Made by a program: the position numbers and the translations under genes
Shown here: one piece after another, positions 18,101-25,900 of the stretch
Numbering within the stretch: position 1 is the first letter of the stretch
Layout of the letters: each line of letters starts with the position of its first letter
From: CALLVY01 sp937899855
Lineage (GTDB): Bacteria; Bacteroidota; Bacteroidia; Chitinophagales; Saprospiraceae
Assembly: GCA_039820405.1 (NCBI GenBank)
Contig: JBCBQC010000040.1
Span: 1 to 54,027, forward strand
Reading direction: 5' to 3'
DNA: 54,027 nt
The notes under the pieces: generated by a model
What the model was told of the DNA's origin: nothing
Databases searched by the model: none
What the model saw: the letters and a program-made list of their open reading frames with translations, nothing else

Positions 18101-20055
18101 GTCAATCGCTGGCCATGGACGATCTGAGCTACGGCTACGCGGGACAAAACGGTTTTGGCTTGGTCAATCACCAACTCAACCACGTCAACGATGCCATCGC
18201 TACGAGCAGCTACGGCACCGACTTGGACGACCAAAATCCGAACAACTACCTGTACGATCGAATCGGTAACCTGATCCGAGACAATTCGGAAGAAATCGCC
18301 AGCATTGAGTGGAACATCCAGGGGAAGGTCAAACGCTTGACCCGGTCGGTGGGCAGTCAGCGACCCGATTTGGAGTACCGTTACGACAGTCAGGGCAATC
18401 GAATCGAGAAGATCGTCAAGACCAAGGATGGTAGCGGAGACTTGCAACCCCAATACTTTTGGACATCGACGCATTACGTCCGGGATGCGCAGGGCAATGT
18501 GCTGGCAACTTACGACAAGAATTACGATCGCTACTCGGTAGATAATGCGACGGCAATTCCCGATCTCAGCCAGTTTCAAAACGAGGTCTATCTGATCCGT
18601 CCCGGTAGTGGGGCCCAGCCTCCGGCTGATGCGGCAGGAGTGCCGGAACTGATCCTAAGTAACGGCCAGGTTCCAATTGGAGGCACGGGTAACGAATACG
18701 TGGAAGTGATGACTTGGAAAGAAGTACACCTATACGGCTCCAAGCGTTTGGGGGTCGAGCAAAAGCAATCCACCGTGGGCTTGGTAGCCTTTACGGCGAC
18801 GGTTTCGGCCAGTAGTGGTGCCCTCGTGGGTACTGCCAATCGGGAGGCCTTTGAAGTGAGGGTACAGGAAGCGGTTTATGGACGGACTTTGGGGACCAAG
18901 ACTTATGAACTGGCCAATCACTTGCGCAATGTGCTGGTGGTGGTGTCGGATCGTTTGTTGGGTCGTTCGGCGGATGGCCTGACGGTAGACGGTTACGAGG
19001 CGCAGGTGTTGCGGAGTACGGATTACTATCCCTTCGGGATGGAGATGGTGGGGCGGACGAGTGGAGCGGATGCTTATCGCTACGGCTTCAATGGCAAGGA
19101 AGATGATCGCGCCTGGGGTAATCAGTTGATTCAGGACTATGGGTTTAGATTGTACAACCCGGCGATTGCGAAGTTTTTGAGTGTAGATCCTTTGGCGCCA
19201 AGTTATCCGATGTTGACACCTTATCAGTTTTCAAGTAATCGACCAATTGATGGAATAGATTTGGAAGGACTTGAATATGCAACGGTAGTTTATGAAATAC
19301 GGTACGGTAGTGACGAACCTTCATTTAGGATTGAATGGCATGATGACTTACAGCATAACTCGTACGGTCGACGAGGAAAAGGTATTTCCGTAAAAACCGA
19401 AACATACGATGAGAATGGTTCTTTGATTTCTACCTCCCCTACTAAGTTTTATAAAAGGAGTGAAAAGATAGCTCTGCATAGTGTAGATTATGGATTTTAC
19501 TTTGGGGTAACACAAGTACCTGAGATCAAAGAGATCAGAGAGTATATTTTAACACCTGTAGATGCCGTAGATGAAGCTGGTAGAGTTCATGATAGGGCAT
19601 ACGAACTTGTAAAGGCTAATGCTAAAAATGCGACTAAGTCATGGGCAACAATAGAAGCGGATGAAGCATTTATTATCGCAAACAAGAAGGTTGCAGCACG
19701 GCTTGTAGGTGACCCGGATCCATTTAATCAGCAGCCCATTACATTGAGCGAGAAAAAACATGCCCGTAGGGCTTATCAATATTTTGCATGGACACGGTGG
19801 AATAAGATAGAAGCTGTTTCATCCTGGATGATGAAAAACTATTCAAGTATAGCGAAGAATGATAAGGGCGGTTTTTTGGGGCTTAATGACATAGAGGAAA
19901 ATCAATTATACAACTATGAAAAATTTAGGGATATGTATATGTATCAAGACAGTAACGGGGACTGGCTGACAAAAACGGACATGTGGAAAACGGTCGGTGA
20001 AGGAGAGGACGCATATCTTGTTCCCAAGACCGTGTCTGAATTAGATAGTTTGTGA
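12106..20055 (+). CDS. Giant secreted RHS-repeat polymorphic toxin with PLA2-like C-terminal domain (2649 aa)
   Basis: 2649 residues with a signal peptide (KVITLFCCLFLALANAFA). Residues about 310-380 resemble the N-terminal region common in Bacteroidota RHS proteins (KYQVAVGFFDGSGRSRQSVSY). YD/RHS repeats run from about 1560 to 2150 (for example YDDLGRPRFSQDPR, YDIQGNVKTLWQED, YDRIGNLIRD). The RHS-associated core follows at 2306-2389: DYYPFGMEM, YGFNGKEDD, YGFRLYNPAIAKFLSVDPLAP and NRPIDGIDLEGLE. The variable C-terminal domain starts at about 2390 and is AT-rich. It contains TPVDAVDEAGRVHDRAYE and, 24 residues after His2495, ADEAF (Asp2519). This matches the His-Asp pattern of parvovirus VP1 phospholipase A2, although the YxGxG calcium loop is not evident. 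A toxic lipase released from the RHS shell is inferred. The gene is followed by a terminator and no obvious immunity gene. Confidence 0.9.
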   Translation: MTKLPKVITLFCCLFLALANAFAGSDTYRTGLRGAGIAVNSQILTQDVWYDHMQSNSDWYNYAGGGLDYSRRFANVAATGRVRLQYDGTEHLFYTNPWELVVGYRVQAFAADGSLLLDRDDELRLRYDPAYNGGQVDIAVLEYPGAHRLQIDLTSVSDQPNGQFTLADDFILEGSVEVERYFTLNPSVVPFSSHRLLNANPSGEHTTIQFFWSFAEGAEEYELQYQYVSDELIDGQSPADQLDFREATRIMTPRQQFRLIPAYESGSIFYRVRSIGRHGDDFKHRHLGAWSVVQEIVLDETLTTGVDILAYESAHNWTQQVTHFGDGKYQVAVGFFDGSGRSRQSVSYDLDNKIAHVQESMVDQEGRPAVDVMSTPVLPATLSASNLDVESQLRFYDNFTLAHGTTTPYDESHFDLDANRDNPLGINATIAEKAGSYYSSANPLKDYSFHRYLPDAATGGNGSFGYIRTLYDKYGRLKEQSGVGEEYHLAAGRTMKYYYGTPSQQKLDRLFGTEVGYAEHYRKRMTQDPNGQLTVSYEKLDGQVIATALVGYVPSVMVGGEALPLVDEVSTADGIIGNLTEELDNHNEYLEGSQEWELLFTKLVSTPGPYNFHYDLDLTDAQYAISCGDNVFGASCKYELDIRLLDADDQVVNFTGTFSASVVDVNGNVVTAVDQNSFPVQVSFGNDYDLDFTAIFAEVGNYTIVKTLGLISTEAALANYEAFLLDPSNDCLSPGNILSDCEGINYVEDGTFFPSNGADCASLLDVFRGDLSPGGQYFDNLLGGVEDPATVNDWLGGVGYAGPNVLAPDNSLVTTSDFATLEGLIDAAVENITIGSVAEGWNAFRDYWDLPEVQDHLFGTGSGDWGLHRYHPEYGHYEWCVDLQNSVPNNGQSSGEFDQSLLTYATTFDPWITELQNSNCPSQAANYQIVNADPYFSSTLGSRPVNGNGLNGKELMRELLCTYPEQSVQSLPTNTLWAAAVEAADAEVGGMATTAQVWEVFAAYYVQQKRRVMDLQKKNPCDSDKYSPFLFDASTANNAADLVADLPREHAFNYWGNSTYDVGSGTQPATGLHPVYDNWDQSCAIQTSSIAQVSTLLSNWSYGDNEQLRVTDERARGFMIRIPDMERVAQDLVDDGMNDGIFGESDDWTELEQMISNTNPCLNGASVLMAHSAYDIVFPTNASSIVIQLEKIIRYWDQQSSPADCIPINSDPWNCSNSVDFTVTYYSMEDFYWANQAFFDCMVATVNDFVSTPYDFQAVHTPTHFVISSPTHANLIPNGAVFTTYNNCTDCLENFGGSNSEGTSGGENGAASRSRSGNNLSNGQGLNATRSGACFEFWNPCDQIVPHCLCEDLQAATAQTASGTTAQIAALYAEEYGALPADWESFIDVLATQCNTIIYSATATEEAQVAAEELIEDLADGIVSLPTSPNAPAPIGLDCFTYEPDPCDEGQTIADYYNEQIYQDQFNALLEEFAQNYSANCLSPDEAPDALEMTYEDREYHFTLYYYSPEGNLYATVPPEGVRPISDADPTVFEQIANYRTNGWGSGFTVPQHRRNLGRANQLMTLYEYDSYNNPVVSQMPELRGTTTEMDNLPAYGQTQTIYDDLGRPRFSQDPRLEEETAVTYIRYDGQGRTIESGRLEWYQSLSDLTVHVNDQTFPDPALTALSERLFSYYDETNGFSPGVQENLRNRVVKTEYYESENALSHASHYDYDIQGNVKTLWQEDRNVRNPNGFIKRMDYTYGLVNGITYQFDYQAGQRDAYSHRYCYDDNNRLILSETSDGGGVWDVDQHNIYRYDGALARMEVGDYLVQGMDYVYTLQGWIKGVNSSANLPDRDLGNDGALSSTDPRNQLHHWLGRDAYAYTLHYNTTDYQSIHNFSATNRFYAEVTSANGVYFQGVDGPAPGLYNGNIAAMQTTLTKPDGQPEDYLLKGYYYDQLMRLRIARTAREPATAGTGNSVFINNAWEATAASTADYRVDLTYDRNGNIQSLQRNGYTAPGQSLAMDDLSYGYAGQNGFGLVNHQLNHVNDAIATSSYGTDLDDQNPNNYLYDRIGNLIRDNSEEIASIEWNIQGKVKRLTRSVGSQRPDLEYRYDSQGNRIEKIVKTKDGSGDLQPQYFWTSTHYVRDAQGNVLATYDKNYDRYSVDNATAIPDLSQFQNEVYLIRPGSGAQPPADAAGVPELILSNGQVPIGGTGNEYVEVMTWKEVHLYGSKRLGVEQKQSTVGLVAFTATVSASSGALVGTANREAFEVRVQEAVYGRTLGTKTYELANHLRNVLVVVSDRLLGRSADGLTVDGYEAQVLRSTDYYPFGMEMVGRTSGADAYRYGFNGKEDDRAWGNQLIQDYGFRLYNPAIAKFLSVDPLAPSYPMLTPYQFSSNRPIDGIDLEGLEYATVVYEIRYGSDEPSFRIEWHDDLQHNSYGRRGKGISVKTETYDENGSLISTSPTKFYKRSEKIALHSVDYGFYFGVTQVPEIKEIREYILTPVDAVDEAGRVHDRAYELVKANAKNATKSWATIEADEAFIIANKKVAARLVGDPDPFNQQPITLSEKKHARRAYQYFAWTRWNKIEAVSSWMMKNYSSIAKNDKGGFLGLNDIEENQLYNYEKFRDMYMYQDSNGDWLTKTDMWKTVGEGEDAYLVPKTVSELDSL

Positions 20056-20154
20056 GAAGATTTTGAAAAATATAAAAATTATATGCAATGTATTAATCAT
20101 GCGAAATATCATTTAAGTAGAGCTATCTAGTAATTGATTAAAATAAATACCTTT

Positions 20155-20192
20155 AAGCAGTGGTCGGCGTTGCCGACCACTGCTTCATTTTT
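20155..20192 (+). terminator. Strong intrinsic terminator ending the RHS operon
   Basis: aagcagtggtcggc (20155-20168) and gccgaccactgctt (20172-20185) pair perfectly over 14 bp around a 3-nt loop, followed by catttttc. It lies 99 bp after the RHS stop and 13 bp before the next start codon, so it insulates the operon from the MmcQ-like gene. Confidence 0.85.
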
Positions 20193-20205
20193 CAACCCTC
20201 CACCA

Positions 20206-20583
20206 ATGGACATCGAAACCTTCTACCACTACTGCCTCGCCAAACCCGGCGTCGAAGAAACCTTTCCCTTTGACGAAAAAACCCTCGTGTTCAAGGTCAT
20301 GGGCAAAATGTTTGCCCTCACCGGCCTCGAACGCGAGGAGTTTACCGTCAACCTCAAGTGCGATCCCGAATATGCCACTGAACTCCGCGAAGCCCACGCC
20401 GACATCCGCCCCGGCTTTCACATGAGCAAAAAGCATTGGAACACCGTCCACTTCCAGGGCGAGCTTTCCGACCGCTTCCTCTGCGAGCTGATCGACCATT
20501 CTTACGAGCTGGTCGTCAATAAACTCCGCAAAGCCGATCGCGAAGTCCTGGCGGAGCTGGCGAAGGAGGACCGTACGGATTGA
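20206..20583 (+). CDS. MmcQ/YjbR family protein
   Basis: 125 residues from ATG 20206 (MDIETFYHYCLAKPGVEETF). An upstream in-frame codon at 20134 would place the operon terminator inside the gene and is rejected. The family pattern is clear: LAKPGVEETFPFDEKTLVFKVMGKMFALTG, then VNLKCDPEYATELRE and the closing GFHMSKKHWNTVHFQGELSD..LIDHSYELVVNKL. These are small CyaY-like-fold proteins of the MmcQ/YjbR (DUF419) group. Some have been reported to bind DNA, but the function is mostly unknown. It appears monocistronic, with the RHS terminator just upstream and a 488-bp gap downstream. It returns to the GC-rich codon use of the genome after the AT-rich toxin tip. Confidence 0.88.
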   Translation: MDIETFYHYCLAKPGVEETFPFDEKTLVFKVMGKMFALTGLEREEFTVNLKCDPEYATELREAHADIRPGFHMSKKHWNTVHFQGELSDRFLCELIDHSYELVVNKLRKADREVLAELAKEDRTD

Positions 20584-20717
20584 TACTATGCCAATGGTGG
20601 TCCGGCGGGGAAAGAATAGCAAATCAATTTTAGGAAGCGCTTGGAAAGGTCGAAATGTATAAAAATGTATTGTTGGAAAATCAGGGTGGAAAAATATGCA
20701 CTAGCGGGATAGACAGA

Positions 20718-20926
20718 TTTGGGGTCTTGAGGGAGGGATTTCCCACCCAAGCCTCCGCCGCCAGTCGTCGCCCTATTTTCAAAACTCAGCGCACGGCTGC
20801 GCCAGTTCCTTTATCGAGCCCTTCGACCGCAAGGATACCAAAGAGCGCTTCCCGGAATATATTTTATTGGGGTCCCCGCCGAGAAAACGCCCTACATAGA
20901 CGCTTTTAGGGGTGAAATTCCATAAA
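20718..20926 (-). repeat. Dispersed ~200-bp intergenic repeat, copy A
   Basis: On the minus strand it begins with tttatggaatt (20926-20916), a 10-nt spacer and aagcgtctatgta (20905-20893). It ends about 150 bp later with the imperfect palindrome cttgggtgggaaatcc/ctccctcaag (20751-20726) and ccccaaa. The two boxes are identical in copies B and C and the spacer length is the same. The middle is poorly conserved. It fills most of the 488-bp gap 20584-21071; I see nothing else convincing there, and an 84-codon frame inside it looks spurious. Confidence 0.75.
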
Positions 20927-21071
20927 CGCTTACGACCCCATGTTGAAAAAACGGCCCTAAGTCATTGGTAATCAGTGAGAAAAAATTTTCAAAAAAAGTG
21001 GAAGATTTGGAATTTTGCCATTCAGCAATTGGGGAAATCCATCGCCTAATTATCCAAAAAGCGCCACCGCA

Positions 21072-21689
21072 CTACTCCAAAAGCGATTCATCCGGGAAGA
21101 TATCCGCTAGTGGAATTTCCAAATCGGGGAAGATGTAGGGCGCTAGCACCTCGCCCTTGACGTAGGGCCGCCCACGTCGCGCTTGGTACTGCCCCGCTTC
21201 ATCGGGCAGGAAGTCGATCACCGTTCCACTGTGTGGGTCCACCACCCAATACTCCCGTACCCCCGCATTCTGGTACAATTCCAGCTTTTCCGTCAAATCC
21301 TTTTGCGAAGTACTGGTCAACAGGATTTCGACCACCCAGTCGGGCGCGCCTTGACAACCCCGCCGGTCCAGTTTGGACAGGTTACAGACCACGCAGAGAT
21401 CGGGCTGCACCACCGTAGTAATGGCGGCAGCACCATCTACAGATTCATCGACCTGGGTGAGCCGAACGTCAAAGGGAGCGGAAAAAACCGTACACGATTG
21501 ACCTTTCAGATACTGAAAGAGGATACCGTGTAATTGACCCGCAACCCACTGGTGCGCCGTCCCCGGCGCGGGGGACATCCGAAAAACCTTCCCCCGAATT
21601 AACTCCACCATCTCGTCAAATTGCCAGGTCATGTAATCCGCATAAGTGTAGCGGCCCTCCAAATCCAGTTGTCGAATATCGGTAATCAT
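21072..21689 (-). CDS. Uma2-family (DUF820) PD-(D/E)XK nuclease-like protein
   Basis: 205 residues on the minus strand from ATG at 21689. The family order is complete: TYADYMTWQF near the start, ELIRGKVFRMSPAPGTAHQWVAGQL, the acidic VQPD97LCVV, then GAPDWVVE121IL and the closing YQNAGVREYWVVDP. Uma2 proteins share the restriction-endonuclease fold. Asp97 and Glu121 are the expected metal ligands, but the usual Lys two residues after the Glu is not present (EILL). Their biological role is unclear; they are abundant in cyanobacteria and Bacteroidota, often as solitary mobile-like genes. It stands alone, convergent with the MmcQ-like gene and divergent from the oxidoreductase. Confidence 0.88.
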   Translation of the reverse strand: MITDIRQLDLEGRYTYADYMTWQFDEMVELIRGKVFRMSPAPGTAHQWVAGQLHGILFQYLKGQSCTVFSAPFDVRLTQVDESVDGAAAITTVVQPDLCVVCNLSKLDRRGCQGAPDWVVEILLTSTSQKDLTEKLELYQNAGVREYWVVDPHSGTVIDFLPDEAGQYQARRGRPYVKGEVLAPYIFPDLEIPLADIFPDESLLE

Positions 21690-21734
21690 CGCAGCGCTTT
21701 TGCTGGAAAAATAGGTAAAAAAACGGAATATCGC

Positions 21735-21742
21735 TACCTTTG
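21735..21742 (+). promoter_or_regulatory. Bacteroidota -7 promoter box (TACCTTTG)
   Basis: A perfect TAnnTTTG match lies 24 bp before ATG 21767. A TTTG at 21699-21702 is too far away (32 bp) to be a good -33 element, so only the -7 box is supported. It also explains why a TTG at 21740 should not be taken as the start codon. Confidence 0.45.
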
Positions 21743-21766
21743 ACCTCCATTTATAACCACCTCCTC

Positions 21767-22822
21767 ATGCCGCCAGCACTCGACTTTCTCCTTATCGGCC
21801 AGGGCCTCGCCGGCACCCTGCTCAGCTACGAGCTGGAGCGGGCCGGCGCCACCTTCCACGTCATCGATGCAGGGCACCGGGGCGCTGCCTCCGCCGTAGC
21901 GGCCGGCATCGTCAACCCCATCACCGGCGCCCGCTTCGTCAAAAGCTGGCTGATCGACGAGCTGCTGCCCCAACTGGAAACGACCTATCGCGCCCTCGAA
22001 CGCGAACTGGGCATCGACATCCTCCACCAACGCTCCATCTACCGCGCCCTCTTTACCGCCGGCGAGGAAAACGACTGGCTGTCCCGAACCGCCCAGGAAG
22101 GCTGGTCCCAGCACCTGCTGCCCAGCTCGGACCTGGGAGACTTTCAGGCCATCGTCCAAGACACCCACGGCCAGGGCCGGCTCGCCGGGGCCCAGGTGAA
22201 CGTAGCCGCCCTCATCCGGACTTACCGCCAGCGCCTGCTCGACCGCCAGCAGCTCCACGAGGCCGCCTTTGATCCCCAGCACCTGGAATTGCGTGCCGAT
22301 GGCCTCCGTTACGGGGCCTTTCACGCCCGGCAGATCGTCTTTTGCGAGGGCTACCGTGGCCAAGACAATCCCTGGTTTTCCTACCTGCCCTTTCAGGTGG
22401 TCAAAGGGGAAGTTTTTATCCTCGAAATTCCCGACTTCCGGAGCGACGACATCCTCAAATACCGCCTCCTCATGGCGCCCCAGGGAGCGGATCACTACTG
22501 GCTCGGCGCCAATTACGAACGGCGCCCGGCGGATGACCAGCCCAGTGCCCGCGGCCGGACCTTTTTGGAGGACAAACTGTCCCATATGCTCCGGGTGCCC
22601 TACCGAGAGGTAGCCCACCGGGCGGCCATTCGTCCCGCCGTTGCCGACCGGCGTCCACTGCTTGGTCGCCATCCCGATCATCCCCAGCTGGTCATTTTCA
22701 ACGGCCTGGGCGCTAAGGGTTCCAGCCTCGGTCCCTACTTCGCCCGCCAACTGGTTGATCACCTCCTCCGAGGCCAGCCCTTGCACCCCGCGGCGGACAT
22801 TGCGCGGCATCCCCAAAAATAA
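21767..22822 (+). CDS. FAD-dependent oxidoreductase, DAO family
   Basis: 351 residues from ATG 21767. The Rossmann fingerprint LLIGQGLAGTLLSYELERAG (GxGxxG at 11-16) is followed by an acidic residue at the end of the second strand (FHVID) and AASAVAAGIVNPITGARFVKSW. The C-terminal AIRPAVADRRPLLGRHP..NGLGAKGSSLGPYFARQL is the closing FAD-binding part. This is the DAO fold of glycine/D-amino-acid oxidases and of the MnmC C-terminal domain. It is single-domain and has no signal peptide, so it is cytoplasmic. The substrate cannot be told. It has its own likely promoter (21735) and stops 119 bp before the PUFA synthase, with a weak inverted repeat (tccaaa/tttgga, 22828-22855) and a T-run in the gap. 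A role in fatty acid synthesis is not supported by the sequence. Confidence 0.85.
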   Translation: MPPALDFLLIGQGLAGTLLSYELERAGATFHVIDAGHRGAASAVAAGIVNPITGARFVKSWLIDELLPQLETTYRALERELGIDILHQRSIYRALFTAGEENDWLSRTAQEGWSQHLLPSSDLGDFQAIVQDTHGQGRLAGAQVNVAALIRTYRQRLLDRQQLHEAAFDPQHLELRADGLRYGAFHARQIVFCEGYRGQDNPWFSYLPFQVVKGEVFILEIPDFRSDDILKYRLLMAPQGADHYWLGANYERRPADDQPSARGRTFLEDKLSHMLRVPYREVAHRAAIRPAVADRRPLLGRHPDHPQLVIFNGLGAKGSSLGPYFARQLVDHLLRGQPLHPAADIARHPQK

Positions 22823-22941
22823 TTTTATCCAAAGTGTCACAAACTGCGATTTGGACAGTCTTGTTTTTTTACGGTCGTGTGAGAGACGCGGCTTCATGGG
22901 TACCATTGGCGCATTAGCGCTACTTGAATCAAAAAGAAGGA

Positions 22942-25900
22942 ATGTCCAAAATCAATCATTTATTAAGGCAAAATCCGGTCGCCATTGTCGGAATGGCCTC
23001 CGTATTCGCGGATGCGGAAAACCTCGAGCAGTATTGGGAAAATATTGTGGAAGGGGTCGACTGCATCAAAGAAATCCCCGCCACGCGTTGGAACATCGAG
23101 GACTATTACGATCCCGATCCCCGCAGCCCGGATAAGACCTACTGCAAAGTAGGCGGCTTTTTACCCGATCTCAACTTCAATCCACTAGAATTTGGGTTGC
23201 CCCCCAATATTCTGGAAGTCACCGACGCCTCCCAATTATTGGGTCTGGCCGTCGCTAGAGACGCTTTAATTGATGCGGGTTATGCCCCTGGCTCCGAGCG
23301 GCTTACGGCCGAAGTGCGCGAGCGAACCGGTGTGATCCTCGGGGTAGGAGGGGGACAAAAATTGATCATTCCCCTCACCGCCCGTCTGCAGTATCCCGTC
23401 TGGACCAAAGCCCTGCGCTCCATGGGCATGCCCGAGGCGCAGATCGACGAGGTGGTCGAAAAAATCAAGGCGGCTTACATTCCCTGGACGGAGAATTCCT
23501 TCCCCGGCCTCCTGGGCAACGTCATCGCCGGCCGGATCGCCAATCGCTTCGACTTGGGTGGGGTTAACAGCGTGGTGGATGCCGCCTGTGCCGCTTCCCT
23601 CAGTGCGACCAAAATGGCCCTCGCTGAATTGATCGAAGGCCGCTGTGATATGATGATTACCGGAGGAGTCGATACCGACAACTCCATCTTTATGTACATG
23701 AGCTTTAGCAAAACCCCCGCCTTTTCTCAACAAGGCAGCATCCGCCCCTTCGACCACGAGTCGGATGGGATGCTGATCGGAGAAGGGGTCGGTATGGTGG
23801 TTTGCAAACGACTCGAAGACGCCCTCCGCGACGGCGATCGCATCTACGCGACCATCCGTGGAATCGGTGGGTCGAGCGATGGCCGCTACAAAAGCGTATA
23901 CGCGCCCCGTCCGCAAGGACAGGCCCTCGCCATGCAGCGCGCCTACGACGAAGCGGGCTTTGATGCCTCTACCGTCGGACTGATCGAGGCGCACGGTACG
24001 GGAACCGGTGCCGGTGATCCCTCCGAAGGCGAGTCGATGAAAATGGTATTTGGTAAAAACGATCCCGCTCTGAACCACATCGCCCTGGGTAGCGTCAAGT
24101 CGCAAATTGGCCATACCAAGGCCGCGGCGGGGGTGGCGGGTCTGATTAAGGCTGCGCTTGCTTTGCACCATAAAATTCTCCCGGGTACGATCAACGTCAC
24201 CCAACCCAATCCCAAACTAAACATTGCCACTTCTCCCCTTTACGTCAATGCCGCCACCCGCCCCTGGTTCCGCAAACAGCGCGATTTGCCGCGTCGGGCG
24301 GGGGTCAGTGCCTTTGGCTTTGGGGGGGTAAACATCCACCTGGCCCTCGAAGAGCACGAAGCCGACCATCAGGGGCCGTACCGGCGCAATGCGCCCCACA
24401 AAATCTTATTGTGGAATGGGGCGAGAGAAACCGCCTTGGAACAGCAGCTTCGGGAGGCCCGTACCCAGTTGGAAGGAGCGGAGGCCGGAAAGGTTTTCCG
24501 CGCCCTCGCCCAACGCTCGGTGGAAGACGTCATTCCCGCCGCCCACGCCCGTTTGGGAATGGTGGCCGCCTCCGTTGAGGAAGCCCGGCAAAAGCTGACC
24601 CTGGCCCTCCAGCTTCTGGACAAAAACCGGGGGCAGGCCAAGTGGGAGCATCCGCTCAAGGGCATCTGGTACCGCCAACGGGCCAAGGCCAGCCTCGAAA
24701 AGACGGTGGCTTTGTTCTCGGGCCAGGGCGCCCAGTACCCCAATATGGGCGACGCCCTGGCAGCCAATTTCCCGACGGTACGCGCCGCCTTCGAACGGGC
24801 CAACCAACTGTTCGAAGCCGAGGAGCAAGCGCCGCTAACGGCTACCGTTTATCCGATCCCGGTATTCAACGACACCGATCGGCGGGCCCAGCAGCAGCGC
24901 CTTACCCTCACTCAATTTGCCCAGCCCGCCATCGGTGCCCTCAGTGCGGGGATGTACCAATTGCTGCGGGACGTCGGCTTTGAAGCCGACCTTTTTGCGG
25001 GGCACAGCTACGGCGAACTCACGGCCCTCTGGGCCGCGGGCGTACTGGACGATGCGGCCTTTTACGAACTGTCCAAGGCGCGGGGCCAAGCCATGGCCGC
25101 CATTCCCGGTCAGGATGCCGGTACCATGCTGGCGGTCAAAACCGATCAGTCGACCATCGCCGAAAAGATTCGGTCCTGGCAAGGGGTAAAGATTGCCAAT
25201 GTCAATTCCCCCTCACAAATTATTTTGGGGGGACCCACCGAAACCCTCCAGGAGCTTAAAACCCAACTGAAGGCGGAAGGTTATTTGTGTTCCTTACTGC
25301 CCGTATCGGCCGCCTTTCACACGCCCTTTGTCGGTCACGCCCAGGCGCCCTTCGCCGAGGCCATCGCCGCCCAAACCTTCCGCGCGCCCCAACGGCCCGT
25401 GTATTCCAATACCACCGGCCAAGCCCATACCTCCGACCCGGCTACCATCAAAACCAAACTGGCCAATCACCTGCTTCAACCCGTACTTTTCCGCGACGAA
25501 ATCGAAAACCTCTACGCCGCGGGTGGGCGCATCTTTATTGAATTTGGTCCCAAAAGTATCCTCACCAATCTGGCCAAGGAGACTCTGCACGGTCGGGATT
25601 GCACCTTTATCGCCCTCAACCCGCAGGCCAGCAAAAACAGCGACCGCCAGTTCCGGGAGGGTGTGGTCCAACTCGCCGTACTCGGCATCCCCGTGCAGCG
25701 CTTCGATCGTTTCCAAGCTCCGGCGGCGGCGGAAGTACCCGTTGGCAAACTAAACGTTCGGATCAGTGGCTACAACCACGTGTCGGAGCGGACCCAAAAG
25801 AATTATCGCGAACTATTGCAAACCACCAAACATCCACTGGCGGCGGCCCCGGTGCCCACGCCCGCCAGTCCGGTTAAAGATCAACCAATGACTCCTGAAG

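Noticed and set aside
20655..20909. 84-codon frame between the MmcQ-like gene and the Uma2 gene
   Set aside because: It runs through repeat copy A, which is not coding in the other copies, and the product has no protein-like pattern.
22828..22867. Terminator after the FAD oxidoreductase gene
   Set aside because: Only a 6-bp stem (tccaaa/tttgga) with a 16-nt loop precedes the T-run, which is too weak to call.
21734..22906. 390-codon open frame on the minus strand
   Set aside because: It is antisense to the FAD oxidoreductase, whose plus-strand product has clear motifs. The minus-strand protein is Gly/Val-rich without any family pattern.
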